In this document: piece by piece, positions 52,849-62,568 of the stretch
Position numbering within the stretch: position 1 is the first letter of the stretch
Layout: each line of letters opens with the position of its first letter
Source of the DNA: Lentisphaerota bacterium
GTDB taxonomy: Bacteria; Verrucomicrobiota; Lentisphaeria; Victivallales; Victivallaceae
NCBI GenBank assembly: GCA_015061525.1
Contig: SUWK01000002.1
Coordinates: forward strand, 31,510-95,509
Length of the DNA: 64,000 nucleotides
Direction of reading: 5' to 3'
Position numbers and translations under genes: made by a program
Notes under the pieces: model-generated
What the model saw: only the letters and a program-made list of their open reading frames with translations
Database searches by the model: none
What the model was told of the DNA's origin: nothing

Positions 52849-52886
52849 TTGCAAATTCAAATGGTACCATGTATAATAATACCATT
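52849..52886 (+). promoter_or_regulatory. Promoter and operator of the GntR/LacI-type gene
   Basis: TTGCAA (52849-52854) and TATAAT (52872-52877) with a 17-bp spacer make a near-consensus promoter. The palindrome ATGGTACCAT (52861-52870) lies between the two elements, and AATGGTA (52860-52866) with TACCATT (52880-52886) forms an outer dyad covering the -10. Binding there would block RNA polymerase, which fits autorepression. A related TGGT-N12-ACCA lies further upstream near 52793-52808. Confidence 0.65.
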
Positions 52887-52921
52887 GAAAAAAAGTGCTA
52901 CCGTGGATGTGACATAATAAT

Positions 52922-54082
52922 ATGCAGTACACTGATATAAAATTAGAGCGTTCAAGTTCCACACCGCTTTTCATCCAGCTTGCCGGGGAGTTGAAAAAAG
53001 TGATCACCCGGACTGCACCTGATTGCGGAGCCAAAGTTCTTTCCGAACGCAAAATGGCAGAATTGCTCAGCGTCAGCCGTCTGACTGTCCGCAAAGCGTA
53101 CAGCAAATTGGCAGAAGAGGGGCTGCTGGAACACAAAGCCGCCAGAATACGCCGGATCTCACCAGCCGGGCGGCGCAAACATCTTTCATCCCCGCCATGT
53201 CTCGGAATCCTTTTGCCCTATGATTTTTCCCGGGTGATGGAATTCAATCACCAGATACCGCTGCAATATTTCAAAGGGATCACAGACCGGGCATCTGAAA
53301 ATAAGATCGCCATTCTCACACTGCAGCTGCCGGATGCCAATTCACCGGCAGAAAAAATGGCATCTTTTATCAGCGATACTGCCAATTGTCTTTCCGGCAT
53401 CATCCACTTCGGCGACCGGCGGATGTATCCGGATTCCCCGCTGCAGAAAATGATGCGCTGCAAACAAATACCCCAGGTGATAATTTCCGCAGATACCGCT
53501 TTCCCGCATATAGTGCAGATAGTGCCGGATATCAGTACCGGTGCGGAAGAGACTGCCAAAGCGGTCTGTGCTCTGGGAATAAAACAGGCCGGTATCGTCT
53601 CATTTTACAATAGATGGTATCCACAGGTGACCAGACCGTACTTTGTGGATATAAGTGTCACCCGGGCAAAAATTTTCCGTGACGCATTTGAAAGATATGG
53701 GATCAGATGTGATGAAAAATTCTGTTTTTTCAACTGCGCTTCTTATCCGGATGTGTTGAAAAATCTGCTTCTTGCCCGGGATGCCGGTGAACTGCCGGAA
53801 CTTTTCTGGTGTCAGAATGATGAGATAGCATTATGGTTCATCCGGGCATGCCGGGAAATCGGTTTATCCGTGCCGGAAGATATTTCGGTGATCGGTTTTG
53901 ACGGCATTGAATTGCCGGAATTTTCCGGTTTGGCAACCGTGAAAATGCCCTTTTATGAAATTGGTGCCAAGGCGGTGGATGTGCTGCTGAATGCGATCAG
54001 CAGCGGAGATTTTTCACCCCGACAGGTGTTGGTGGATACCAGATTTGTCCCCGGCGCGACTTTGCGGGCAAAAGGCGGTTGA
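52922..54082 (+). CDS. GntR-type DNA-binding domain fused to LacI-type sugar sensor
   Basis: The 386-residue regulator has a GntR winged helix (about 14-80: SSTPLFIQLAGELKKVI, LSERKMAELLSVSRLTVRKAYSKL) and then a periplasmic-binding-protein-like domain starting CLGILLPYDFSRVMEFN and ending EDISVIGFDGIELPEFSGLATVKMPF, the usual LacI/AraR sensor. The architecture is that of AraR-type repressors, whose ligand is a sugar. It begins module 3 and precedes the third pseudopilin by 207 bp. The overlapping palindromes in its promoter suggest autoregulation, and it likely controls the polysaccharide operon downstream. Confidence 0.88.
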   Translation: MQYTDIKLERSSSTPLFIQLAGELKKVITRTAPDCGAKVLSERKMAELLSVSRLTVRKAYSKLAEEGLLEHKAARIRRISPAGRRKHLSSPPCLGILLPYDFSRVMEFNHQIPLQYFKGITDRASENKIAILTLQLPDANSPAEKMASFISDTANCLSGIIHFGDRRMYPDSPLQKMMRCKQIPQVIISADTAFPHIVQIVPDISTGAEETAKAVCALGIKQAGIVSFYNRWYPQVTRPYFVDISVTRAKIFRDAFERYGIRCDEKFCFFNCASYPDVLKNLLLARDAGELPELFWCQNDEIALWFIRACREIGLSVPEDISVIGFDGIELPEFSGLATVKMPFYEIGAKAVDVLLNAISSGDFSPRQVLVDTRFVPGATLRAKGG

Positions 54083-54145
54083 AATTCCGGTTTGAGAAGA
54101 AGTGCAATGAATCTGTACAGGCAATTTTGTCATCGACATCGGAAT

Positions 54146-54175
54146 TTGTAAATTTTTTGTAAAATTCAGGATAAT
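54146..54175 (+). promoter_or_regulatory. Possible promoter of the third pseudopilin module
   Basis: TTGTAA (54146-54151) and GATAAT (54170-54175) are 18 bp apart, about 115 bp before the pseudopilin ATG. AAAATTCAGGATAATAAC here is similar to AAAATTCAGGACAACAAC at 14845. Confidence 0.4.
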
Positions 54176-54289
54176 AACTTTAGTGTATCTGTGGTGCGGG
54201 AAAGGTTGCGATAGAAAAATGCCCCTGCCGTGCCTTTGAAGATCAATTTGACACGGTTTTGAATAACCAGAAAAAACAGGAGGTAAAAC

Positions 54290-55369
54290 ATGAGAAAAAG
54301 ATTCACGCTGATCGAACTGCTCGTAAGCAGTGCTGTCTCATCATGGCATTTTTTTGCACAAAAAAGTGCGGTTGCAACTCAACAAAGAAGTCCGCTTTTC
54401 TTGAAAAAGGGAGTGGGGTTTGGGGAGAGGGGAAAAACCTCTTTTCCCGCCCGCTCGGCGGGTTGCGAAAAAACTCGCCCTTCCGTCTTCGTTTCACTAC
54501 GCCGTGACGAGTCGCTTCGCTGGGGCTCGGATTTATCATCACAAAGAAGTCCGCTTTTCTTGAAAAAGGGAGTGGGGTTTGGGGAGAGGGGAAAAACCTC
54601 TTTTCCCGTGAAAAGAAGTTTTTCCCCTCTTCCCAAGAGCGCATTCACTTTGATCGAGCTGCTGGTTGTCATCGCCATCATTGCGATCCTTGCAGCAATA
54701 TTGCTCCCGGCACTCAACTCAGCCCGGGAGCGCGGCAGAGCCATCACCTGCACCAATAACCTCAAAACCCTCGGCAACGCCAACAACTTTTACTGCACTG
54801 ACTACGATGATTACGCCATCGTTATGCACACAAAAGGCATCACCGGCTGGCGGTGGACGCGGTGCGTGGCAGACTATGTTCAGGGCGGCGGTGCGCCGAA
54901 AGATGCTGACGGCAAACCCAACGGCAGATTCAGTACTCCGGATTTCTTCTGCCCGTCCAACTCTGAACCGGCAGACTGGAAAGCCAACAGCTCCGGCACC
55001 TACGACATGACTGCATTTTACGGTGTCAACTACGACTCCGCCAACCGGGTCTCCCAGGCCAACAACACCATCCGTACCTACAAATTCACCCGGCTGAAAT
55101 CGGCAAGCAGTCTGATGCTGATCGCCGATGCCACCCAATTCACCCTCAACGCCGACAACACCTCGCTTAACACCTGGAAAGCCGAGGGCGATTCCGGTTC
55201 ATCCTCTCTTTTCGGCTACCGTCACAATGACCGTTTCAATGCGCTTCTGATGGATGGTCACGTGCAGACCTATGATGAAGGTTTCCTCAAAGGTGAAGCA
55301 ACCAATGCCACCAACAGCAAAAGTGCATTCTGGTTTGATCCGGAAGCTCTGGTCGATGCCTCCATCTGA
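54290..55369 (+). CDS. Pseudopilin-like protein with one inserted cassette
   Basis: 359 residues. FTLIELLV appears at residues 5-12 (MRKR leader) and again after 114 codons; only the second copy continues into [23 protein letters not shown] and the pseudopilin body, which ends with [17 protein letters not shown] (H-x8-DG). The intervening 342 bp encode [22 protein letters not shown] twice and are homologous to the cassette at 37.1-37.4 kb. The residue before the second motif is Ala, before the first Arg. It may be exported from the second motif with a long N-terminal leader, or be non-functional. CAGGAGGTAAAAC precedes the ATG. The LamG giant follows 20 bp after the stop. Confidence 0.75.
   Translation: MRKRFTLIELLVSSAVSSWHFFAQKSAVATQQRSPLFLKKGVGFGERGKTSFPARSAGCEKTRPSVFVSLRRDESLRWGSDLSSQRSPLFLKKGVGFGERGKTSFPVKRSFSPLPKSAFTLIELLVVIAIIAILAAILLPALNSARERGRAITCTNNLKTLGNANNFYCTDYDDYAIVMHTKGITGWRWTRCVADYVQGGGAPKDADGKPNGRFSTPDFFCPSNSEPADWKANSSGTYDMTAFYGVNYDSANRVSQANNTIRTYKFTRLKSASSLMLIADATQFTLNADNTSLNTWKAEGDSGSSSLFGYRHNDRFNALLMDGHVQTYDEGFLKGEATNATNSKSAFWFDPEALVDASI
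54302..54670 (+). repeat. In-frame cassette between two FTLIELLV copies (type 1)
   Basis: Motif copies at 54302-54328 and 54644-54670 bound 342 bp of insert-plus-motif. Inside, a 68-bp unit (54382-54449 and 54541-54608) is repeated exactly with a 159-bp (53-codon) period. It shares GTAAGCA, TCTCATCATGGCATTTTTTT and CCCGCCCGCTCGGCGGG with the cassette on the minus strand at 37.1-37.4 kb. Relative to that one it has 30 extra bp near 54484-54513. Confidence 0.85.
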
Positions 55370-55389
55370 CAATTAAGGTTCTTTGAATT

Positions 55390-58300
55390 ATGCTTACACG
55401 GTTTTCAACTCTTTTGACGGCTTTTTTTGCCGTTTTTACACTTGCCGCTCAAACTCCGGTCTACACCGATGCCGACGGCAGAAACACCGCAGTCAATGCC
55501 GCACAGCTGCTGGATAAAAATCAGGGAACTTTGAGTTTCTGGTACAAACCCGGCGTCGATCTGGAAAATCAGAAAAGCGGCAATATCCGCGAAGACAGAA
55601 TCCTCTTTACCACCGATGAAGCATTCCGCAAAAACGGCGGCGAATACCGCGTATGGTTCTGGAACGGCTACATCCGCTTTGATATCTGCGATCAGCCGAT
55701 GACCAATGTGAGATGCCGGATCAAAAACTGGGATAAGGATTCCTGGCAGCATATCGCGGTCACATGGGATAAAAATTCCGGTATCGCCTTGTATATCAAC
55801 GGTGTTCCGGCAGAGAAAAAAGCTGTCAGATATGAAGCCGGTGCCGCACGGGGCAAAATGAAGTTCAACACCCTCTTTGCCAAAGGCGATCAGCTTGCTG
55901 ATATCCAATTGTACAATGCGGTACTGGATGGAAAAACCATCGCGGAAAATTATCTTGCCTCACCCAGAAAAGTTACCCGCAAAACCTTTGACAGCGGCAA
56001 AAACAATCCCGGTAAGGCAATGAAGAGTTTTTCCGGTAAAAACATCCTCAACCGTCACCGCGGCACTCTTTTCTGCACAGTGACCGTGCCGGAAGATCAT
56101 CAACCGGGTGAACAGATATTCTACACCCTTTTCTGTTCCGGTCCCGGACTGCGGAAAAATACCAATAATATGCAGCTGTGGCTGTGGTACGGATATGTGC
56201 GTTTTGACTTGAGCAACATACCGGTGAATTTGCGTTACTCCATCAAAGCATGGCGTGCCGGGGAAAAACACCATATCGCCGTCACATGGGATTGTCTGCA
56301 GGGTATCAAACTCTACGTTGACGGAGTGAAAGTTGATGAAAAAAATGTCACCTGGACCCCGGATGACACCATTACTTCCATGACCTTCGGCGAGGGCAAA
56401 AATCCCGGAGTAAATCTGGATGACATCCAGCTTTACGATGCTCCGGCAACGGAAGAATTCATCCGCAGTCAGGCGGCGGAAGTTGCAAAAACCCGCAAGA
56501 TCGCTGCCTCTTTTGCCACCGGAACCAACGAACCCGGCTATCATGCGCTGCGTACCCCGGCGGCAGGAAAAATCAATTCCGCCGCCGGCACGGTGATGTT
56601 CTGGTACCGCCCGGAGATCGACTTGGGAGCGCAGGGCAAAGAAGAGTCCGCACACGGAGTCTACCGCCTTTTCACCAGCGGGGAAAAACTGGATAAGAAC
56701 AGCGGCAATATGCGCTTATGGGTATGGAACAACTATTTGCGCTTTGACATCTGCAAGCCGGAAATCGGCAATATCCGCACTCATCTGCCGCTTTGGAAAG
56801 CAAACACGGCACACCATATCGCAGTGACATGGAACTGCAAGAGCGGTATTGCCATGTATGTCGATGGCAAGCTCGCCGCAAAAAAATCCGGTAAATGGCA
56901 GCCCAAAAAAGATCTGGGCAACTTTGCCGTCGGCAGCAGCGATGCCGGTGGAGCCGTTGACGGAGTTGCCGGACAGATCGTGGATATCCAAACTTTCAAT
57001 CAGGCGATCGAAGATTTCCGGATTGCCAAAGCGGCTTCAAGCAAACCTCTTTGGCAATCTGCGGAAAAACGTACCGGCAAAGCAGAAACACTGTTCGCTC
57101 TGGATTTTGAAAAAGGTTTATCTGCTTATACCGGAAAACAAACGGTCAAACCCTCCAATAAAAATCTGCCGGAATTGATCGACGGACCTTTCGGGAAAGC
57201 CGCCCTTTTCAACGGCAATACCAAATTGAATTTCCACCTCCCCGGACTCATCCGTAAAGACAACGGTTCCATAAGTTTCTGGCTGCGTACCCCGTCGCGC
57301 GAAGCGATGCCGTTTCCGGTGCGTTCCGCACTTTTCGGGGAACAATCCGGCCGCCGCTCCGGCGACAACCGTCTGAAACTGGCGATCCGCACCGAGTTCG
57401 GTCTGCGCTTTGATCCGGGCAACGGCGGCTGGGGTTCATCCTATATCCTTGAGTCCGGTTCCTGGGCTCCGGAAGCGTGGCACCACCTGGTCATCACCTG
57501 GGATTCAACCCGGGGCACGGAAATTTATGTGGATGGCAAATATATCGGCTGCCACGGTGGTGAAGAGTTCCGCAGCATGCTGCCGATCAACTGGAAACCG
57601 CTTTTTTCCGAGGGTTTCACTGTCGGCAACGACTGGGGAGCCAACGCAAACGGCTGGCGCGGTGCACTGGATGAGTTCAAGATCCATGACCGCAAACTTT
57701 CTGCCAATGAGGCAGTGGCATTGTATGCCTCTTACCTCAAACTCCCCTTGCGCGCTGCGGTGCGTGACGGTTTCATCTATACTGACAAAACTGAAAATAT
57801 TCAGCTGCTGGTCGAAAATTATGCGGCAAACAAATTCGATATCACTGTTTCCGGTACGTTGACTCATGAAAAAAGCGGCAAAACTTTCGCCGTAAACAGC
57901 AAAAATTTTACTGTCAACGCTTCCGGACGCACCTCTTTGCTCCTGCCGGTCAATGTGACAGAACCGGGTTCCTATGTTCTGGATATGAAGATCGTCAGCG
58001 ACGGCAGAAACAACTCTTACCGGCTGCCGCTCTGGGCAATACCCGCGGTGGAAAATGCCGGAAAACGCCAGTTTGAGGAGCGTGAACTGATCTGCGAAGT
58101 CGATGCGGTCAAAATTTCCCCGCTGGTGGAAAACGGCAAATCCAAGATCGTCACCACCGCCGCCGGAACTTACAGAGAGGCAGGGAATCTGCGCTTTTCA
58201 CGTTTTTTCATCCCGTTTGATGTCAAAGAGATGCATACCCCGCACCTGGCGGTGATCGAGTACCCTGATGATAAACCGCGCACGATGGAAATATTGATGC

Positions 58301-61023
58301 AGCCGTTCAACAACAATGCCGGCTTTATGGGGCATACCGGAGTATTTACCGGCAGAGAGTACCCGTTGAGCGGAAAGATGAAAGAGTTTGAACTGCGCTT
58401 CTGGCCGCAAAGTCTGCGCAATGGTTTTATCATCATGACCGTAGAGAACAATATGCCTGGTGCCATCGGCAAAGTGCGTATTTACAGATTGAAAAACGCC
58501 ATGCCCAAACTGCAGGTAAACGATTTCAAAGGCAGTGTTCCCGGCAGAAAGATCACTCTTTTCCACGAAGATCCGGTGATTCCGTTCATTTACGGCAGAA
58601 CCGGCACGGATGAACGTCAGACCGATATGGTTCCGGCACTGCTGCCGTTCATGGACGAGGTTTTCACCCGGATGCTGGACTACAACCAGTCATTCGGCGT
58701 CAATACCCTGCATTATCCGATAGCGTTCTACCGTGGAGCGATGTTCGATTCCGATGCGGAACCGGCTTCCGGTATCGTCCGTCCGGTGCCGTATGATTAT
58801 GTCAAATATATCCTGAAACGGCTCAACAACCGGAATATGAAATTTTTCGGGGTAATCAACTCTGCCCAGTTTGAAAGTCTGCGCAAGTATGTGATGACCG
58901 ACCCGGAACGCATCCGTAAAGGTGAAGAAACTGTCTACAGCATCCGTTCCGACGGCAGGATCTTCCCGCTGGCGTGGCACAGATACGACTCGGCATTCAA
59001 CCCGCTTGATCCCCGGGTTCAGGATGCGGCGGCAAACTTTATTGAAGATTTTGTCAAACGTTACGGAGATGAACCATCTCTGGCCGGTATCACCATCTTT
59101 ATCACCCGCTTTTCACCGTTCAATTTCGGTTCGATGGAAACCGGATACAATGATTGCAATATCAGTGCGTTTGAAAAATACTGTAATGTGAAGATCCCCG
59201 TTTCTCCCCAAGACCCGGAACGCTTCGGCAAGCGTTTCCAGTGGCTCCGGGAAAATGCGTGGCAAAAGTGGATAAATTTCCGCGCACAAAAGATCTATGA
59301 GTTTCACAACCGTCTGGCTCAAATCGTAAAACGGCAGAATAAAGAGTACAAACTCAACATCTCCATCCATCTGCCGGTCACTGCCGGAAGTTATCTGGAA
59401 AAAGGCAATGATCTGCGTTCACTGCTTTTGGAAAGCGGCGTTGATCTTGATCTTTATACGGGCAATCCGGATATCAATCTCATATTCACCCACCGTTCCG
59501 GTTACTACCGGCACAGCACAGCTTATTCGGAACTGCCTTTCGGTCACGGGAACTACCGCTCGATCTTCACGGCTCCTGAAATACTCAAACCGCTGGCTGA
59601 CCGCAATATTCTTTTGGGTGTAAATCTTTTTGATGCCTATTTTGAAACCGATATCGGTTTGCGGATCCCGATTCCGGACTTGAAAGAAAAATACGGCTTC
59701 ACCGAACGCCGTCAGCGCGCCTCCCACATGAATGCGGGACAGACATTGAGTATTGAAAACCACGTTTTTGCGCTGGAAAACTGCGACGCTCTGGAAATTT
59801 CCAAAGGCGGTTTCAGTGTCGGCACCCTCAATATGGAAAAAGACATCGCCCGCTTTGCAGCTGCTTTCCGCACGCTGCCTGCGGTGCGCTTTGCCGATGT
59901 ACCGCAACTGGATGATCCTGTACGGGTGCGGACAGCCGTGGTTGATAAGAAACGGTACATCTACGTTCTCAACCGGCTGCCGTTTGCTGCAGAAACAGAA
60001 ATACGTCTGAATAAAGCCGCTGCAGTAACCGATCTGGTCAGCGGCGAAACCTTCTCCGGCAATGTGCTGAAAGCTGCCCTTGCTCCTTATGAGCTGAAAA
60101 CCTTCGCCATGCCCGAAAACGTCGGAATTTCCGGCGGCAGCACCGTATTGGACAAAACAGCTCTGGGGGATATTCAAAAGAAATTCCGGACACTTACTTC
60201 CAAGTACAACTCTCTGCAGGACAAAGCCGGAAACCAGGTAAAAACGTACTTTAACTTTGCGGAAAAACTTTTCCGTGAAAAGAAGTGGGCGCGGCTCTAC
60301 TATGTCATGCAGGATGAATGGGTATTTCTGCTGGATAATCTGGATAATCCGACAGTGATGGCATTCAGCACTACTGATGAGCAGTACATCCGCCGCCGCA
60401 AATACCCCCGCAATATCAGTGCCGCCCGTGTAAAAGGTGTGGTTGCCATGGATGGGAAACTGGACGATGCAAGCTGGCAGCAGGCACCGGAATTTACCGA
60501 TTTCGGGGACTATTTTGAGTTTTCCGGCAAGCTGCTATCCAAAGTTGCCAAACAGAAAACTTCATTGAAAATATTGTACGATGACCGTTATCTCTACTTC
60601 GGTATCCGCGCCTGCAAATCAGACGGCAGCAAAGTGACCGTCAAAAAACTGCCGCATGATTCCGCTCTGTGGCTGGATGATGACTCTGTGGAACTTTATC
60701 TTTGTTCCAGCGGTCAGGAACAGGGAGGTCACGGACACTTTGCATTGAATGCCGCCGGTTCCAGATGTGAACTGTTCAACCACGATATAAATTGGAATCC
60801 GGCGTGGGAGGGTGCATCAGCAGTTGCCCCGGATGGCAGAAGTTATACTATGGAGATAAAAATCCCCTTTACGGCACTGGGGAAAAATCTCTCTGCTGAA
60901 AACACCTGGACATTCAACCTCGCACGCAACAACAACGGTGATCTGGCATCGGCAATCGTTGCCGAACAGAGTGTCTGGTGGAATTGCGAAGCACTGTTTG
61001 CCAATATCAGATTCTTAAAATAG
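55390..61023 (+). CDS. Giant secreted protein: four LamG-like domains, glycoside-hydrolase-like region, CBM9-like C-terminus
   Basis: 1877 residues with signal peptide MLTRFSTLLTAFFAVFTLAAQ. Four concanavalin-A-like (LamG) domains occupy about 20-190, 200-370, 380-555 and 590-790; each has the pattern GT-F-WY/FWL...WQHIAVTW or WHHLVITW and a CG or DG turn. A beta-rich stretch (800-1030) leads to a barrel-like region (about 1070-1600: FGVNTLHYPIAFYRG, FGSMETGYNDCNISAFEKYC) resembling GH42-type enzymes. The last 190 residues (MDGKLDDASWQQAPE, DDDSVELYL, TMEIKIPFTALG) match a CBM9-like domain. It probably binds and degrades a polysaccharide outside the cell. It follows the pseudopilin and is co-directional with the two cytoplasmic enzymes after it. 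Confidence 0.8.
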   Translation: MLTRFSTLLTAFFAVFTLAAQTPVYTDADGRNTAVNAAQLLDKNQGTLSFWYKPGVDLENQKSGNIREDRILFTTDEAFRKNGGEYRVWFWNGYIRFDICDQPMTNVRCRIKNWDKDSWQHIAVTWDKNSGIALYINGVPAEKKAVRYEAGAARGKMKFNTLFAKGDQLADIQLYNAVLDGKTIAENYLASPRKVTRKTFDSGKNNPGKAMKSFSGKNILNRHRGTLFCTVTVPEDHQPGEQIFYTLFCSGPGLRKNTNNMQLWLWYGYVRFDLSNIPVNLRYSIKAWRAGEKHHIAVTWDCLQGIKLYVDGVKVDEKNVTWTPDDTITSMTFGEGKNPGVNLDDIQLYDAPATEEFIRSQAAEVAKTRKIAASFATGTNEPGYHALRTPAAGKINSAAGTVMFWYRPEIDLGAQGKEESAHGVYRLFTSGEKLDKNSGNMRLWVWNNYLRFDICKPEIGNIRTHLPLWKANTAHHIAVTWNCKSGIAMYVDGKLAAKKSGKWQPKKDLGNFAVGSSDAGGAVDGVAGQIVDIQTFNQAIEDFRIAKAASSKPLWQSAEKRTGKAETLFALDFEKGLSAYTGKQTVKPSNKNLPELIDGPFGKAALFNGNTKLNFHLPGLIRKDNGSISFWLRTPSREAMPFPVRSALFGEQSGRRSGDNRLKLAIRTEFGLRFDPGNGGWGSSYILESGSWAPEAWHHLVITWDSTRGTEIYVDGKYIGCHGGEEFRSMLPINWKPLFSEGFTVGNDWGANANGWRGALDEFKIHDRKLSANEAVALYASYLKLPLRAAVRDGFIYTDKTENIQLLVENYAANKFDITVSGTLTHEKSGKTFAVNSKNFTVNASGRTSLLLPVNVTEPGSYVLDMKIVSDGRNNSYRLPLWAIPAVENAGKRQFEERELICEVDAVKISPLVENGKSKIVTTAAGTYREAGNLRFSRFFIPFDVKEMHTPHLAVIEYPDDKPRTMEILMQPFNNNAGFMGHTGVFTGREYPLSGKMKEFELRFWPQSLRNGFIIMTVENNMPGAIGKVRIYRLKNAMPKLQVNDFKGSVPGRKITLFHEDPVIPFIYGRTGTDERQTDMVPALLPFMDEVFTRMLDYNQSFGVNTLHYPIAFYRGAMFDSDAEPASGIVRPVPYDYVKYILKRLNNRNMKFFGVINSAQFESLRKYVMTDPERIRKGEETVYSIRSDGRIFPLAWHRYDSAFNPLDPRVQDAAANFIEDFVKRYGDEPSLAGITIFITRFSPFNFGSMETGYNDCNISAFEKYCNVKIPVSPQDPERFGKRFQWLRENAWQKWINFRAQKIYEFHNRLAQIVKRQNKEYKLNISIHLPVTAGSYLEKGNDLRSLLLESGVDLDLYTGNPDINLIFTHRSGYYRHSTAYSELPFGHGNYRSIFTAPEILKPLADRNILLGVNLFDAYFETDIGLRIPIPDLKEKYGFTERRQRASHMNAGQTLSIENHVFALENCDALEISKGGFSVGTLNMEKDIARFAAAFRTLPAVRFADVPQLDDPVRVRTAVVDKKRYIYVLNRLPFAAETEIRLNKAAAVTDLVSGETFSGNVLKAALAPYELKTFAMPENVGISGGSTVLDKTALGDIQKKFRTLTSKYNSLQDKAGNQVKTYFNFAEKLFREKKWARLYYVMQDEWVFLLDNLDNPTVMAFSTTDEQYIRRRKYPRNISAARVKGVVAMDGKLDDASWQQAPEFTDFGDYFEFSGKLLSKVAKQKTSLKILYDDRYLYFGIRACKSDGSKVTVKKLPHDSALWLDDDSVELYLCSSGQEQGGHGHFALNAAGSRCELFNHDINWNPAWEGASAVAPDGRSYTMEIKIPFTALGKNLSAENTWTFNLARNNNGDLASAIVAEQSVWWNCEALFANIRFLK

Positions 61024-61035
61024 AGGATTATAAAT

Positions 61036-62541
61036 ATGGATTTTTTTCACGACAAAGTACGCGGCACATGGTTCGGCAAATGTCTGGCCGGTGCCATTGG
61101 AATGCCCTTTGAAGGGGTTCCGTATACGGTGGATCTCAAAGAGGATGATATCTGCCTGACCGATGTCCCCAATGACGATCTGGAACTTCAGCTGGTCTGG
61201 ATGGATCTTCTGAAACGCAAAGGCTGTGCCATGCAGTATGAGGATCTGGCAGAGTTGTGGCTGAACAAGATTTGTCACGGCTGTGATGAATACAGCATTG
61301 CCATCCACAATATGCAGCACGGTTTTCTGCCGCCGTCAAGCGGTTGGAAGAACAACTTCTTCGCCTCCGGCATGGGGGCAACGATCCGTTCGGAGATCTG
61401 GGCACTGATCTTTGCCGGCAGACCCGATGCAGCAGCGCACTTTGCCCGGATGGATGCCGAGTGCGACCATTGGGGCGACGGAGTGCGCGGAGAAATATTC
61501 ATGGCTCATGCCGAAGCTCACGCCTGTATCAATTCCGATATCAAAGCGGCGTTGAAATTCGCTTTCAATGAAATCAATGACAAACAGTGCCGTCTGTATC
61601 AGGAACTGGCAAAAGTCTTTGACCGTTATGAAAACAGCATCAGTGAAGCCGATGCCCGTAAAGAGATGCTGCTGACCATCCAGCGGCATCAGAACTTCAC
61701 TGACTGCGTGATGAACCTCTGCTTCATCGTCCATGCGCTGCTCTACGGTGAAGGGGATTTCCTCAAAACCGTGCTTTTGACGGTCGCCTTCGGCAGGGAT
61801 ACCGATTGTACCGCCGCCAGTTGCGGAGCATTTCTCGGCATTGCCGGAGGAATGAAAATCATGCCGGAAAAATTCCTGGACAAAGTCAATGAAAAACTTG
61901 CATTGAGCGATTTCGTCACATCCATTGACGGAGTACCGCTGACATTGACCGAACTGGTGGATCAAACCATGGCTCTGCGGGAAAAACTTCTGCCGGAACT
62001 GCCGGATACCCCCTACCCCGCCTACCGTCCCTTTGAACCGCAGCCGGGAATGCCGGATCTGGACAAATCCCGCTGGCTGATAATCGACGGCGAAAAACAC
62101 GATGCAGATGCAATCAAACGTAAGCTGCAGGAAACCGGACGCTGCCCGGAAGAGTTGAGAGAGTTTGTGGTGGACTTCGACACGCTTTTCATGGATATAT
62201 CCAAATACACCAATCAGGCAGGCAAACTCCATTTGTTCTCATTTCTCACGGTGAACAATTCCGATGTCATCCCGGAAGAGATCGTCTGCTCCGCGACCGC
62301 CGATACCGGCATGCGGATGTGGATGGATGACCGGCGGCTGATGAATCACCACTCCCGCCAGAAGATGCTTCCCTCCTTCCACCGTGCCGAAGGCGGCGGA
62401 GCTTTTGCCCTGCCGCTGCAGTCAGGTTCCCGTCACCTCTTTCATCTGGAACTGTTCTACTGTCTGCCGCCGCTGCGGTTCTGTGTGATGTTCGGCAATA
62501 TTTACAATGACCATCTGGACGGTTTTGATTTTGATATCTGA
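61036..62541 (+). CDS. ADP-ribosylglycohydrolase-family protein
   Basis: 501 residues without a signal peptide. The family marks are the early GTWFGKCLAGAIGMPFEG, NDDLELQLVWMDLL (the Asp/Asn metal-site block), MGATIRSEIWALIFAG, ECDHWGDGVRGEIFMAHAEA and the C-terminal-core FGRDTDCTAASCGAFLG, which corresponds to the GRDTDT-type magnesium site of DraG-like hydrolases. The last 160 residues (from about 335) are extra and of unknown fold. Enzymes of the family act on ADP-ribose or on N- and O-glycosidic bonds of nucleosides; a nucleoside or glycoside substrate is possible. Placed between a secreted glycan-binding giant and a GH63-like gene, a role on sugars is suggested by context only. Confidence 0.75.
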   Translation: MDFFHDKVRGTWFGKCLAGAIGMPFEGVPYTVDLKEDDICLTDVPNDDLELQLVWMDLLKRKGCAMQYEDLAELWLNKICHGCDEYSIAIHNMQHGFLPPSSGWKNNFFASGMGATIRSEIWALIFAGRPDAAAHFARMDAECDHWGDGVRGEIFMAHAEAHACINSDIKAALKFAFNEINDKQCRLYQELAKVFDRYENSISEADARKEMLLTIQRHQNFTDCVMNLCFIVHALLYGEGDFLKTVLLTVAFGRDTDCTAASCGAFLGIAGGMKIMPEKFLDKVNEKLALSDFVTSIDGVPLTLTELVDQTMALREKLLPELPDTPYPAYRPFEPQPGMPDLDKSRWLIIDGEKHDADAIKRKLQETGRCPEELREFVVDFDTLFMDISKYTNQAGKLHLFSFLTVNNSDVIPEEIVCSATADTGMRMWMDDRRLMNHHSRQKMLPSFHRAEGGGAFALPLQSGSRHLFHLELFYCLPPLRFCVMFGNIYNDHLDGFDFDI

Positions 62542-62568
62542 TAATTGGCAGAAGGAGAAATTTTTCAG

